DNA of 64,000 bases from Bacterioplanoides pacificum (GCF_042648445.1 NZ_JBHRYB010000010.1:1-64000); one strand, 5' to 3'. Numbered from the stretch's first letter, positions 1 to 8,451 are shown. The notes: generated from the letters alone by a model not told the origin. Translations and numbers: made by a program.

Positions 1-498
1 CGCCGTACGAATCAGACAACCATTGCCTCAGTCGCTTTGGTCCTGCAGGTATCGCCACTCCGAATTCAGAAAAGGATGAGCGTATACGATTAATTACTGC
101 CGTTCGTTCCTTTATCAACCCTTCCCGCTCTCGATGCAAAAGCAGTACTGCTTGCTGATCCGGGCTTTTGATTGGCACAAACCTCATTGTTGGCCTATCA
201 ACCGCCTCACAGATTGCTTCTGCATCCGCAACGTCAGTTTTATTCGTTTTTACGTAAGGCTTCACGAATTGTGGCGGTATTAATTTCACATCATGGCCAA
301 GCTGTTTTATTTCCCTCGCCCAATAATGAGAACCACCACAAGCCTCCATCCCAACTAAGCAACTAGGTAACTTAGCCATAAATGGTAACAACTGATTACG
401 TCGAAGCTTTTTACGAATTAAGCATTTCCCTCTGCTATCGCTGCCATGAANCCTGGCGAGAATCTATCGAGCTTGTAACAGCAACTAACTGATTTCAT
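1..498 (-). pseudogene. IS110/IS1111-family transposase, 5' part, frame broken at an ambiguous base and cut by the window edge
   Basis: Read on the minus strand, the frame covering about 450 down to 1 encodes the N-terminal half of an IS110-group (DEDD) transposase. It includes a GMEACGGSHYWAR segment, a KPYVKTNKTDVADAEAI segment, and a following RPTMRFVPIKS stretch, all typical of the IS1111 subgroup. An ATG at 498-496 follows a good AAGGAAGG ribosome site and opens a frame of 15 codons. It then runs into the single N of the window at 451, where the transposase frame is displaced: one extra base would join the two. The break is therefore either a sequencing or assembly gap or a true frameshift. 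The 3' half lies left of the window. The family is clear; whether the element is intact cannot be decided here. Confidence 0.8.
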
Positions 499-670
499 AA
501 AGAAACCTTCCTTAGCAAGATCATTCCCTTCCAGAAAAGCGTGCGTGCACACTATTTCAGTTGCGGTGTGCCTACTATCTTGTAAACCTTATCTTGCAAC
601 CCGTTGATTCTATTAATGTTTAAAATATCACCAGTGGAGAATACAGGCAAGCCTGAAAGTAAAGCGTGCC
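453..670 (-). repeat. Inverted repeat arm A: 5' leader region of the IS110-type element
   Basis: The minus strand of this stretch matches the plus strand of 13850-14067. The inner 136 bases (453-588 against 13932-14067) align without gaps, with 21 mismatches by hand count, about 85% identity. They include the ribosome site and the first codons of the transposase. Similarity continues more weakly outwards through a short hairpin-rich segment (an AGGCACGCTTT-like arm and a TTTAAACATTAA block). The two arms face each other about 13.2 kb apart. Confidence 0.8.
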
Positions 671-988
671 TGTTATAAGGCCTTTTCGTGAATCATACTG
701 GTTGTAATGACAGTATGTCTTTACATTGGAAAGGTTGGCCATTGTGGCTTGTCGGAGCGACCAAAAAAGCCGAGTGCAATTAAGCTTGCTTAGCAGCCGT
801 TTTCTCAGCCCCTAGTCTTCTCAACCAATCCATTCGCTTGAAGGTCTGGTTAAAAAGTCGACATTAAAGCCATTAAGAACGTATATATTTTGTGTAAAAC
901 ACGGTGAATGTTAGAAAAAACATACTTTTCTTGCTAGGATGTGTGAAAAGTAGATTAAATGTAGTAAATACTATTTGGAATAACCGTT
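671..988. other. Non-coding stretch between IS arm and hip operon
   Basis: I see no supportable gene here. The right third is AT-rich and holds the likely hip promoter and operator (924-973). The rest shows no clear repeat or RNA. Confidence 0.5.
924..973 (+). promoter_or_regulatory. Probable hipBST promoter with two small palindromes
   Basis: A perfect inverted repeat ACTTTTC (924-930) / GAAAAGT (945-951) brackets a possible -35 TTGCTA at 931-936. With 17-base spacing this is followed by an AT-rich -10-like ATTAAA at 954-959. A second palindrome, TAGTA-AA-TACTA, lies at 962-973, just before the hipB ribosome site. Operators made of short palindromes over the promoter are usual for HipB-type autorepression. 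The exact boxes here are inference. Confidence 0.4.
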
Positions 989-1300
989 ATGGCGAACATT
1001 GAAGACCTCAGTACCGAAGAAATATTGGCCGTAGCCCTTGCTCGCTATCAGCAGCAGAAGAAGGAATTAACCCTGGCCAGCCAGGCAAAGAACCTCAAGC
1101 CGCTGGCTGAGGTGGGCGCCGTTGTAGCGCACGCAAGGAAGAATCAGGGGATGGATTCTCGTAGCGATCTGGCAGATCTGGCTGATGTTGCACTGAGTGT
1201 CGTTAACAGCATTGAGAACAGCGATGGTGATCTGAAGGTTCAGACCAATAAGTTGCTGAAGGTTCTGGATGCTTTGGGACTAAAGGTATGGATTGGGTGA
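989..1300 (+). CDS. hipB: HipB-like antitoxin, helix-turn-helix DNA-binding protein
   Basis: This 103-residue protein has a C-terminal Xre/Cro-type helix-turn-helix (about residues 45-100), with a GMDSRSDLADLADVALSVV stretch that reads as the two DNA-contacting helices. An extended N-terminal helix rich in Gln and Lys precedes it. It is the first gene of a three-gene operon, 6 bases upstream of hipS. By family and position it should bind the operator upstream and repress the operon, and it may also dock on the kinase toxin. The ATG has a GGAA ribosome site 8-9 bases upstream. Confidence 0.8.
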   Translation: MANIEDLSTEEILAVALARYQQQKKELTLASQAKNLKPLAEVGAVVAHARKNQGMDSRSDLADLADVALSVVNSIENSDGDLKVQTNKLLKVLDALGLKVWIG

Positions 1301-1306
1301 TGACGA

Positions 1307-1633
1307 ATGAATAGAGCAGGGAGGGTCTATTTTAATGGGCGCCTGGCCGGCAGGCTGGAGCAGACAGAGGCTGGATTTACGTTTGCTTATGAGCGGGACT
1401 ATCTGGCGGGCGGGACACCGATATCGTTCCGCATACCACTGCAAGCAGAAATATTTGAATATGATCAGCTACCGGTATTTTTTGCAGGCCTGGTGTCTGA
1501 GGGGTGGATGCGAAAACTGCAATCGAAAGAGCAGCATATCGATGAAAATGATGTGTTTGGGTTATTGCTCGCGAATGGTGAGGATCTGATTGGCGCTGTA
1601 ACCGTATTGCCAGAAGGGCAGGGCAATGAGTAA
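1307..1633 (+). CDS. hipS: HipS-like small antitoxin (stand-alone HipA N-terminal subdomain)
   Basis: This 108-residue protein corresponds to the N-terminal couple_hipA subdomain of HipA (RAGRVYFNGRLAGRLEQT, then a central FFAGLVSEGW segment). In classical HipA this domain is fused to the kinase. Here it is a separate gene whose end overlaps hipT by 8 bases, as in the tripartite HipBST systems described in enteropathogenic E. coli. In those systems HipS, not HipB, is the antitoxin, and it blocks the kinase active site with a conserved Trp. Trp67 in the EGW motif is the natural candidate here. The alternative, a HipA gene split by a recent frameshift, is less likely because hipT has its own start and the protein lengths match the tripartite family. 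Confidence 0.8.
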   Translation: MNRAGRVYFNGRLAGRLEQTEAGFTFAYERDYLAGGTPISFRIPLQAEIFEYDQLPVFFAGLVSEGWMRKLQSKEQHIDENDVFGLLLANGEDLIGAVTVLPEGQGNE

Positions 1634-2639
1634 TAACAGCCGCTGTAAAATTACGCTGAAACCCTTAACCGGTAAAGAGAAGCAACCAGGCTACGTCGAC
1701 CGTAGTGTTATCGGTTTGTTGGGTTCGGTTGCTGTAAAGCCAAGTCTGGATTTCACCCGCAGCGATTTTTTCCAGCAATCGGTGAAGCTGGTTGAGAAAA
1801 TGTCGATTTCAGGTGTTCAGCAAAAGCTGTCATTAAAACTGGATGACTCCGCTAAATTGATCGCGACCAGTACCGGCGGTGAATATATTATTAAGCCCAG
1901 CCCGGAACAGTATCCAAATGCTGCAGAAAATGAGCACACGGCGATGGTTATCCACCAATATATGGGCATAGATACTGCTCTATGCGGACTGGTTCCGTTT
2001 GCCGATGATGAATTAGCCTACATCACCAAAAGGTTCGATAAAACGACTGGCGGAAAATTGCATCAAGAAGATTTGCTGCAATGCTTCGGTGAACCTGGGG
2101 TTGGCAAATACGACAAAACATACGAGGAAGCCGGTCGGTTGTTGCTTGAAATTACCAATGGCAAGAAAGCCGTTGTGCTCGATTACGTTAAGCGAGTCAT
2201 CATGGCGTATGCGATTGGTAATAGTGATTTGCACCTTAAAAACCTCAGTGTGGTGCGTGTGGAAGATAACCCAACAATCTTCTATGACCGGCTGACTCCA
2301 AGTTATGACAACTTGTTCTGCGATATTTATAAAGAAATGGAAGGCGGGTTAAGCCAGTTGGCTCTGGGAGTTTTATTAGATCCAGAAGACGGAGATGAAG
2401 AATTCAGTAAGGCCCACGACCATTATGGATTCTATACCGGTTATGACTTCGTTCTTCTGGCAAAGCGCCTGGGAATATCTGTAAAACCAGTCATTAAATT
2501 TATCCAGAAGCTGGAGTCAGAGGTGGGTTCAATCGTAGAACTTATCAATGGAAGCTATATGTCCATTGAGATGAAAAGAAGAGCTGTAGAATTAGTGCGG
2601 GGCCGGATAGGCGCATTGAGTAAAACTGAGTTTAAATAA
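1626..2639 (+). CDS. hipT: HipT-like serine/threonine kinase toxin
   Basis: This 337-residue protein is a HipA-fold kinase lacking the usual N-terminal subdomain. Visible motifs are a Gly-rich loop with an SISGVQ sequence (Ser60 and Ser62, the autophosphorylation-type SxS of HipT), the ATP-binding Lys90 in EYIIKP, the catalytic loop GNSDLHLKN (about 198-206) and the metal-binding Asp of SYDNLF (about 227). HipT of E. coli phosphorylates tryptophanyl-tRNA synthetase, while HipA proper targets glutamyl-tRNA synthetase; the target here is unknown. The ATG lies inside the end of hipS, so the pair is probably translationally coupled. The operon ends with a clear terminator. Confidence 0.82.
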   Translation: MSNNSRCKITLKPLTGKEKQPGYVDRSVIGLLGSVAVKPSLDFTRSDFFQQSVKLVEKMSISGVQQKLSLKLDDSAKLIATSTGGEYIIKPSPEQYPNAAENEHTAMVIHQYMGIDTALCGLVPFADDELAYITKRFDKTTGGKLHQEDLLQCFGEPGVGKYDKTYEEAGRLLLEITNGKKAVVLDYVKRVIMAYAIGNSDLHLKNLSVVRVEDNPTIFYDRLTPSYDNLFCDIYKEMEGGLSQLALGVLLDPEDGDEEFSKAHDHYGFYTGYDFVLLAKRLGISVKPVIKFIQKLESEVGSIVELINGSYMSIEMKRRAVELVRGRIGALSKTEFK

Positions 2640-2676
2640 AAAAGCCGCTGGTAACTAACATTATCAACGGCTTTTT
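2640..2676. terminator. Bidirectional terminator between hipT and the GMC oxidoreductase
   Basis: AAAGCCG at 2641-2647 pairs with CGGCTTT at 2668-2674, with an A-run on one side and a T-run on the other. It can end both hipT and the convergent gene. Confidence 0.8.
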
Positions 2677-2692
2677 CGGGCATATTAACAGG

Positions 2693-4330
2693 TCAGGCTT
2701 TAGCCGCTTTTTCCGCGCGCAGCTTCTCAACCAAACCATTGGCCTGTTTGCAGGCCAAGCCATACACCGACAGTTGTGGGTTAGCACCGATGCTGGTCGG
2801 GAAGGCCGAGCCGTCGAATACCCACAGGTTGTCGAGGTAGTGGTATTTACCTTCGGAGTTGACCACGCAGGTGTCCAGGTCTTCACCCATACACAGGCCA
2901 CCCATCACATGGGCGGAACCGGCGGTAAAGGCGTTAGGGCGGAATTCCAGTTGCTCGATGCCAGCCTTGGCTTCTTCCCAGCTGGTGAACCACGGTGAGT
3001 CGAGGTGCGAGCAGCGCACCGCTTTGGCTCCGGCGGCAAACTCAATTTCAGACATGGTCAGGAACGAGCGTTTAAAGCCATCCCACAGGTATTCGTTGAG
3101 TTCATAATTAACGATCGGGGAGCCGTCAGACGCCAGCTCAATTTCGCCGCCCTGGCTGTCAGCGTGGAAGCCATCGCGCATCAGCGCAATCATGGCGTGG
3201 GTGTTCGGCAGGTGCTGCATATCATCAAAATGACGCGCGCCGTGGCCCAGTAATAATACCGAGGCCAGGCCGGGTTGCAGTGGTGGCACTTCAAGTTTAT
3301 AGCCGACCGGGCCATCCACACTTTGCCACTGAAAAGCGTCGGAATAAATAGATTGTGGCGCACCGTAATACGGGTCGATGGTTTCTTCGAAGCGGGCAAA
3401 GTTAAAGGCTACCGGGTGCAGGAAGGTACGTTTACCAACACGGTTTTTCGGGTCTGGTGCGTTGGAGCGCATCAATAACGCCGGGCCGTTAATACCACCA
3501 CACGCCATGATCACGTGTGGTGCACGTGCCACCAGTTTGCTGCCGGTCGGGTTTTTATCCTCGCCTAAGACGGTGATTTCCACACCGCTGACTTTTTTGC
3601 CATCGAATAATAATTTTTCTGCCCGGGCAGAATACACCAGCTCAGAATTATTTTTTAATGCCCCGGGAATGGTGGTGACCAGCATGGATTGTTTGGCATT
3701 GGTCGGGCAACCGGTGCCGCAATACCCCAGGTTCCAGCAACCGGCAACATTACGTGGAATGACCTTCCAGTCGATGCCCAGTTTGGTGGCACCTTCGCTT
3801 AATACGGCGTTATTTTTGTTCGGCGGCACCTGCCAGTCGGCGATGTTTAAACGTTGTTCCATACGTTCGAACCAGGGGGCCATTTCTTCCGGGCTGAAGC
3901 CTTGGGTGGCGAAATTCTCGCTCCAGTAGTTCAGTGTTTCGTCCGGGGTGCGGAATGAGGAGGTCCAGTTGATCACGGTGGTGCCACCGACACAGCGACC
4001 CTGCAGGATCGACATGGCGCCGTCTTTACTCATGCGGCCGGCACTTTCCTGATACAGATCGCGGTAGGCTTCCCGCTCGTCCATTTTAAAGTCGTTGGTA
4101 GAACGCAGCGGGCCTTCTTCCAGCATCAGTACTTTAAAACCGGCTTCGGCCAGAATCTCGGCACTGGTGCCGCCACCAGCACCGGTACCAATAATAATAA
4201 CGTCGGCGTCCAGACGGCTGCCATCGCTTAAGTCGGCGGCGTCATGTACCTGCCAGCCATCAGCCATGCCTTCCAGCATCGGATCATTAATGCCTGCTAC
4301 AACCGGAATCGGAGGTGTTCTTTCAGTCAT
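2693..4330 (-). CDS. GMC-family FAD-dependent alcohol oxidoreductase
   Basis: This 545-residue protein has an N-terminal FAD-binding Rossmann motif (DVIIIGTGAGGGTSAEILAEAG). It also has the GMC signature region around GRCVGGTTVINW and a C-terminal segment holding the catalytic His (GSAHVMGG) and Asn (GANPQLS). GMC enzymes oxidise alcohols to aldehydes; the acceptor and substrate cannot be read from sequence. It is the last gene of a three-gene minus-strand operon after an aldehyde dehydrogenase and a Tat-exported small protein. This suggests stepwise oxidation of an alcohol to an acid, as in growth on long-chain or aromatic alcohols. No signal peptide is visible on this subunit. Confidence 0.85.
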   Translation of the reverse strand: MTERTPPIPVVAGINDPMLEGMADGWQVHDAADLSDGSRLDADVIIIGTGAGGGTSAEILAEAGFKVLMLEEGPLRSTNDFKMDEREAYRDLYQESAGRMSKDGAMSILQGRCVGGTTVINWTSSFRTPDETLNYWSENFATQGFSPEEMAPWFERMEQRLNIADWQVPPNKNNAVLSEGATKLGIDWKVIPRNVAGCWNLGYCGTGCPTNAKQSMLVTTIPGALKNNSELVYSARAEKLLFDGKKVSGVEITVLGEDKNPTGSKLVARAPHVIMACGGINGPALLMRSNAPDPKNRVGKRTFLHPVAFNFARFEETIDPYYGAPQSIYSDAFQWQSVDGPVGYKLEVPPLQPGLASVLLLGHGARHFDDMQHLPNTHAMIALMRDGFHADSQGGEIELASDGSPIVNYELNEYLWDGFKRSFLTMSEIEFAAGAKAVRCSHLDSPWFTSWEEAKAGIEQLEFRPNAFTAGSAHVMGGLCMGEDLDTCVVNSEGKYHYLDNLWVFDGSAFPTSIGANPQLSVYGLACKQANGLVEKLRAEKAAKA

Positions 4331-4383
4331 CTTGCTTATCTCTGTAAGTCTTTTATTAACAGCATTTCATTAACAGCTAGCTG

Positions 4384-4932
4384 TTAAGCGGGCATGGGTA
4401 TTTTCTTTGGCGGCCCCGGATAACCGGATGCGACAAATGACTCCGGCTGAGAATACCAGCACATGGTAACCAGCTTACATAACGAGGCGTAGCCCATGTT
4501 TTTAATCGCCAGGCTGCTGTTTTTCCAGCTGTCGAGAAATGCTTCAATATCTGCCGCTGGCGCACCTTTCCAGCCAGACACCGGAGCACCGACTGCCAGC
4601 CGCAGTGGTGCAGAACTCATAATGCCAAATAGCTGTGATAACTGATCTTTGGAATATTGTTGCAGGGTATTAATTAATTCATCGAGTTTTCTGGTCAGCC
4701 GTAGCTGGGCATCTTCCAGCGTCAGTGACGCCGGATAAGCCTGAAGCAGAATGACCGGCGCAATGGCATTAACAAATTCAATGTCGTCGGCGGTTAAAAA
4801 GGTATAACCACCGTTGCTGTCGGGTTGGCGGGAGCAGCCGGTCATCATTGCCAGGCCGGAGCCCATGGATAACACGGCGGCGCTGCTTGCGCTGAGTTTC
4901 ATAAAACCGCGGCGCGAAACCTGAGTTGTCAT
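4384..4932 (-). CDS. Tat-signal small protein, probable partner subunit of the GMC oxidoreductase
   Basis: This 182-residue protein begins with a textbook twin-arginine signal (SRRGFMK) and a hydrophobic core, ending in MMTGC. That Cys may be a lipid attachment site after Tat export. The mature part is helical, with no motif I can name. Its size and position next to a GMC enzyme resemble the small 'subunit 3' proteins that accompany membrane-bound GMC dehydrogenases (gluconate 2-dehydrogenase type). It lies 53 bases upstream of the GMC gene and 42 bases downstream of the aldehyde dehydrogenase, so all three are probably co-transcribed. If it travels with the GMC subunit, the complex would work in the periplasm; that is inference. 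Confidence 0.6.
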   Translation of the reverse strand: MTTQVSRRGFMKLSASSAAVLSMGSGLAMMTGCSRQPDSNGGYTFLTADDIEFVNAIAPVILLQAYPASLTLEDAQLRLTRKLDELINTLQQYSKDQLSQLFGIMSSAPLRLAVGAPVSGWKGAPAADIEAFLDSWKNSSLAIKNMGYASLCKLVTMCWYSQPESFVASGYPGPPKKIPMPA

Positions 4933-4974
4933 GAAGGTAGTCTCTTTATCGTTATATTTTTATGGAGCCGTTAG

Positions 4975-6417
4975 TTAACGGATAAATAGTTTATAAATTA
5001 ATTTATGAATGGCGGTGCCATAGGGTGGATAAATAAACCGGCCGCTGTTAAAGCGTCCTTTTTTATGAATCGCTTTGGCTTTTGATAAGGCAATAAACCC
5101 TTCTTTGCCATGATAATGACCCATGCCCGACGGGCCAATGCCTCCAAATGGCATATCGTCCTGGGCGATGTGCATCAGGGTATCGTTAATGCTGACACCA
5201 CCGGCGTGGGTGTGGGTCAGGATTTTATCCTGCACATTTTTATCGTAACTGAAAATATACAGCGCCAGTGGCCGGTCCCGGTCGTTGATGTAATCAATCG
5301 CTTCATCCAGCGATTTGTAGGTCACGATGGGTAAGATCGGGCCGAATAATTCCTGCTGTAATACCTGCATATCGTCGCTGCCGTTTTCGACAATATGCAG
5401 CGGCATTTTCCGGGTGCCGGAAAAATCTTCATTTTTCGGGTTAACCACGGTGATTCTGGCGCCTTTTTCTTCAGCGTCTTTTACCCAGGCCTGCAGTCGC
5501 TGATGCTGGCGCTCGTTAACCACCGCCGTGTAGTTATCGTTGTCGCGTACCGTGGGATACATTTTGGCGAAGGTGGCCTGGTAGGCATCGATAAACTCCT
5601 GTTGCTTGCCTTCCGGCAGCAGGATGTAGTCAGGTGCGATACAGGTCTGGCCGGCGTTTAATGATTTACCAAAGGCGATACGTTCAACCGCATCTTTGAT
5701 ATTCATCCCCGGAGCAATCAGGGTGGGGGACTTTCCGCCCAGTTCCAGCGTTACCGGTGTCAGGTTTTTTGCCGCGGCCGCCATGACAATTTTGCCGACC
5801 GCAGTGGAGCCGGTGAATACCAGGTGGTCCCAGGCCAGCTCGGAAAAGGCTGAAGAGACTTCCACTTCACCTTCTACCAGCGCTACCTGAGTTTCGTCGA
5901 ACACTTCCGCCAGCAGGGTTTTCAGCGCGCTGTTGGTATTCGGGGTGAATTCCGACATTTTGATCATGGCACGGTTACCGGCTGCCAGCGCCGTCATCAA
6001 TGGCACCAGTGCCAGCTGGATCGGGTAATTCCAAGGCACCATGATGCCTACCACGCCCAGTGGCTGATACATCACCTGGTTTCCAGAGGGCGCATGCAAC
6101 ATGGCAACATGGCGTTTTTCCGGCTTCATCCAGCGCCGCAGACGGGCCTTGGCGTAGTTGATGCCTTCCGCCGTGGTCATGATTTCGGCAATTTTGGTTT
6201 CATCTCTGGAGCGGCAGCTGAAGTCCTGATATACGGCTTCGGCCAATGCGTCCTGGTGCTGCAGCAGGGCTTTTTTCAGTGCGTTCAGCTGGCTGATACG
6301 CTCATCGGCGCTGGGCATCGGATTGGCACGGAAGGCTTGCTTCTGCTGGCGAAACAGGGAGGTCATGCGTTCCAGTTCGGCATGGGCCTGGTGGATATCA
6401 GTAACAGTCGCGACCAT
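4975..6417 (-). CDS. Coniferyl-aldehyde-dehydrogenase-like NAD(P)-dependent aldehyde dehydrogenase
   Basis: At 480 residues this is a full-length ALDH superfamily member of the CalB branch. Visible are the cofactor-binding FTGSTAVGK turn, the general base Glu in VTLELGGKSP, and the catalytic Cys in LNAGQTCIAPDY. The C-terminal extension with FIYPPYG is also typical of that branch. Members oxidise coniferyl aldehyde or medium and long aliphatic aldehydes. It heads the alcohol-oxidation operon and is divergent from a TetR-type regulator; the shared 195-base intergenic region carries a palindrome at 6476-6493. Confidence 0.85.
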   Translation of the reverse strand: MVATVTDIHQAHAELERMTSLFRQQKQAFRANPMPSADERISQLNALKKALLQHQDALAEAVYQDFSCRSRDETKIAEIMTTAEGINYAKARLRRWMKPEKRHVAMLHAPSGNQVMYQPLGVVGIMVPWNYPIQLALVPLMTALAAGNRAMIKMSEFTPNTNSALKTLLAEVFDETQVALVEGEVEVSSAFSELAWDHLVFTGSTAVGKIVMAAAAKNLTPVTLELGGKSPTLIAPGMNIKDAVERIAFGKSLNAGQTCIAPDYILLPEGKQQEFIDAYQATFAKMYPTVRDNDNYTAVVNERQHQRLQAWVKDAEEKGARITVVNPKNEDFSGTRKMPLHIVENGSDDMQVLQQELFGPILPIVTYKSLDEAIDYINDRDRPLALYIFSYDKNVQDKILTHTHAGGVSINDTLMHIAQDDMPFGGIGPSGMGHYHGKEGFIALSKAKAIHKKGRFNSGRFIYPPYGTAIHKLIYKLFIR

Positions 6418-6475
6418 GTTGGGCTCCTCGGCTGACGCTTGGCTGGTCAGTTTTTTTTCTGATGAGTTTGCATTA

Positions 6476-6493
6476 TTAGAGCTATTACTCTAA
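6476..6493. promoter_or_regulatory. Palindrome, likely TetR-type operator
   Basis: TTAGAG-CTATTA-CTCTAA is a perfect 6+6 inverted repeat in the divergent promoter region of the aldehyde dehydrogenase operon and the TetR-family gene. It is the best candidate for the site bound by that regulator. Which gene it controls is not decidable here. Confidence 0.5.
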
Positions 6494-6612
6494 AACGTCA
6501 ACAGGCAGAGTGCACAATGGCCGCAGCGGAATACAAATTGGCCTGTTTAAACGCGCGCCGGGTTACATGTTATAGTCCGCGCGCCTGTTGACCCCGGAGC
6601 CCGAGAACCTGA

Positions 6613-7266
6613 ATGAGTACCAAACAGCGAATCCTGGAAGCCGCCCTGACCCTGTTTAATGATCAGGGGGAGCGGGCAGTGACCACTAATCACATCGCCG
6701 CGCATCTGAATATTTCTCCGGGCAATTTGTATTACCACTTCAAAAACAAGCAGGCGATTATTTTTGAGTTGTTTCTGGCCTATGAAACCCGGGTGCTGGA
6801 GTACCTCAGCGTACCCGACGACCGGCCACTGACCGCAGCCGATAAAGTGAATTATCTGAAAGATGTGTTTACCGGTCTGTGGCAATACCGCTTTATGCAT
6901 CGTGATATGGAACATCTGCTGAACGCTGATGACGCTTTGCACGCGCGGTACCGTGAGTTTTTTCAGCTGTGTCTGGAACAGGTGCGGAAAATTTATCGTG
7001 GCTTGCGGGCGGTAGGCATGATTGAACTGAACGATGATGACGTCGATGCACTGGCGTTAAACACCTGGATTGTGGTGACCAGCTGGTTCTCGTTTTTGCG
7101 TTGTAACCTGATGGAAGAAAATCAGCAGGATATTACGCTGGAGATGTTATGGGGCGGCATCTATCAGATCTTTGCGCTGGAACGGCCGTTCCTGACCGAC
7201 GATTACCGCGCTGAAATTCTCCGGCTGCAGCAACAGTTGTCGCCGAAGCCGGATTGGTTATCCTAG
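6613..7266 (+). CDS. TetR/AcrR-family transcriptional regulator
   Basis: This 217-residue protein has an N-terminal TetR DNA-binding domain (KQRILEAALTLFNDQGERAVTTNHIAAHLNISPGNLYYHFKNK, about residues 4-47). A helical ligand-binding domain with acidic and aromatic patches follows. It is divergent from the alcohol/aldehyde oxidation operon and is probably its repressor, released by a fatty alcohol, aldehyde or acid ligand. The role is inferred from neighbourhood only. Confidence 0.8.
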   Translation: MSTKQRILEAALTLFNDQGERAVTTNHIAAHLNISPGNLYYHFKNKQAIIFELFLAYETRVLEYLSVPDDRPLTAADKVNYLKDVFTGLWQYRFMHRDMEHLLNADDALHARYREFFQLCLEQVRKIYRGLRAVGMIELNDDDVDALALNTWIVVTSWFSFLRCNLMEENQQDITLEMLWGGIYQIFALERPFLTDDYRAEILRLQQQLSPKPDWLS

Positions 7267-7281
7267 TTTGATTCGATTATT

Positions 7282-7396
7282 GGTGGGGGGCGCTTCGCTT
7301 GCCCACCCTACAACGATTCATTTTCCAGACATTATTTAATCCCGTAGGCCGGATAAGCGCAGTGCTATCCGGAAATGCCGGAATGCGCCGATGACG
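7282..7396. repeat. Two REP-like intergenic palindromes
   Basis: The first hairpin (7282-7307) is a GGTGGGG...CCCACC structure with a GCGCTTCGCTT core, a type of dispersed element common in gammaproteobacteria. The second (about 7345-7396) contains CCGGATA (7349-7355) pairing with TATCCGG (7366-7372), preceded by GTAGG, much like enterobacterial REP units. They may also act as terminators between the convergent flanking genes. Confidence 0.6.
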
Positions 7397-7399
7397 AAA

Positions 7400-7768
7400 T
7401 CAGCCAAAGCGTTGCTGCAGATACGCAATGATATCACCGGACTCGTACATCCAGATATCGTCTTTACCCGCTTCAGTGATACGTAAGCACGGTACTTTGA
7501 TTTTACCGCCCTGTTGCTCCAGCTCGCGGCGGGCGCTGGCGTTATTCATCGCGTTACGTTTTTCGATGGTCAGACCGAGGCGGTGAATGGCACGGCGGGT
7601 TTTGATACAGAACGGGCAGGCGGTGAACTGATACAACGCCATATTGGCGGTTTGTGCATCGACATCCGCTTGTTCGGCGGCGGGTCGCTGCTGACCCTTG
7701 CCGCGGCTGATCAGATCCAGGCCGGCGATACTGTAGCCCAATACATTACGGGTAATCTTTAACAACAT
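7400..7768 (-). CDS. Glutaredoxin / GST N-terminal-domain protein
   Basis: This 122-residue protein has a short hydrophobic N-terminal stretch (about residues 1-20). A thioredoxin-fold domain follows, with the redox motif CPFC (in TACPFCIKTRR) and a cis-proline segment KVPCLRI. It ends in YESGDIIAYLQQRFG, the typical end of a glutathione-S-transferase N-terminal domain. It probably handles glutathione-linked disulfide exchange; the substrate is unknown. It stands alone, between REP-like repeats and a LysE-type exporter. Confidence 0.75.
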   Translation of the reverse strand: MLLKITRNVLGYSIAGLDLISRGKGQQRPAAEQADVDAQTANMALYQFTACPFCIKTRRAIHRLGLTIEKRNAMNNASARRELEQQGGKIKVPCLRITEAGKDDIWMYESGDIIAYLQQRFG

Positions 7769-7836
7769 AAGATAAACCTGAGGTCTCGCTGAAAAGCCGC
7801 GATTGTAGCAGCGCGGCTTCGTCAGGTCTTGTTGGC

Positions 7837-8451
7837 TTACAGGGTAACCACCCGCACCGCCAGAGCGATAAAAATCACCCCGGTGATCTGATTAATCCGT
7901 TGTGAGTGACGCGACAATACCGCCAGCAACCCCATACGGCTTAATACCAGTGCAACCAGTACGTACCAGCAGGCATCAATCAGTGTCACGGTGCTGACCA
8001 TGATCAGCTGATCGGTTGGAGTGTGGTCGGTGGAAATAAACTGCGAGAACAACGCCAGAAAAAAGATGGCCAGTTTCGGATTCAGTAGCGAAATCATCAG
8101 GCCGTCGCGGGCGGCTTCCAGGTAGGCGCTGTGGCCGCTGGTCAGTGGTTTGATCTGGCTGCGCCCAGCGCGTAACGCCTGAATCCCCATCCACGCCAGA
8201 TAGGCCGCACCGGCATAGGTCAGAATACTGAATGTAAGTGGTGACTCACTTACCAGCACACCCAGGCCAAAGATGGTCAGCAACGCCCACAAGGCCACGC
8301 CCAGTGCATGGCTGATACCGGCTACCATGCCGTGGCTGGCATCGTTGTTCATGCTCTGTTTTAACACCACGGCCAGACTGGGGCCGGGTGATAAGGCACC
8401 CAGAATGCAGATCGCCACCAGAGATAACCAGTTTGTCAGAGTCATGACCAT
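7837..8451 (-). CDS. LysE/RhtB-family amino-acid exporter
   Basis: This 204-residue protein has about five to six hydrophobic segments and the family signature near the N-terminus (GALSPGPSLAVVLKQSM). LysE/RhtB carriers export amino acids or their derivatives across the inner membrane. Two in-frame ATGs lie at 8451 and 8445. The AAGG ribosome site is better spaced for the second, so the true protein may be two residues shorter. The exported substrate cannot be read from sequence. Confidence 0.85.
   Translation of the reverse strand: MVMTLTNWLSLVAICILGALSPGPSLAVVLKQSMNNDASHGMVAGISHALGVALWALLTIFGLGVLVSESPLTFSILTYAGAAYLAWMGIQALRAGRSQIKPLTSGHSAYLEAARDGLMISLLNPKLAIFFLALFSQFISTDHTPTDQLIMVSTVTLIDACWYVLVALVLSRMGLLAVLSRHSQRINQITGVIFIALAVRVVTL

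Noticed and set aside
172..366. Open frame of 64 codons on the plus strand
   Set aside because: It lies opposite the well-supported IS110 transposase frame and has no ribosome site or motif.
1307..2639. hipS and hipT as one HipA gene split by a frameshift
   Set aside because: The two frames overlap by only 8 bases, hipT has its own start, and each length fits the tripartite family.
3378..3929. Long open frame (183 codons) opposite the GMC oxidoreductase
   Set aside because: It is an antisense shadow of a strongly supported gene, with no recognisable domain.
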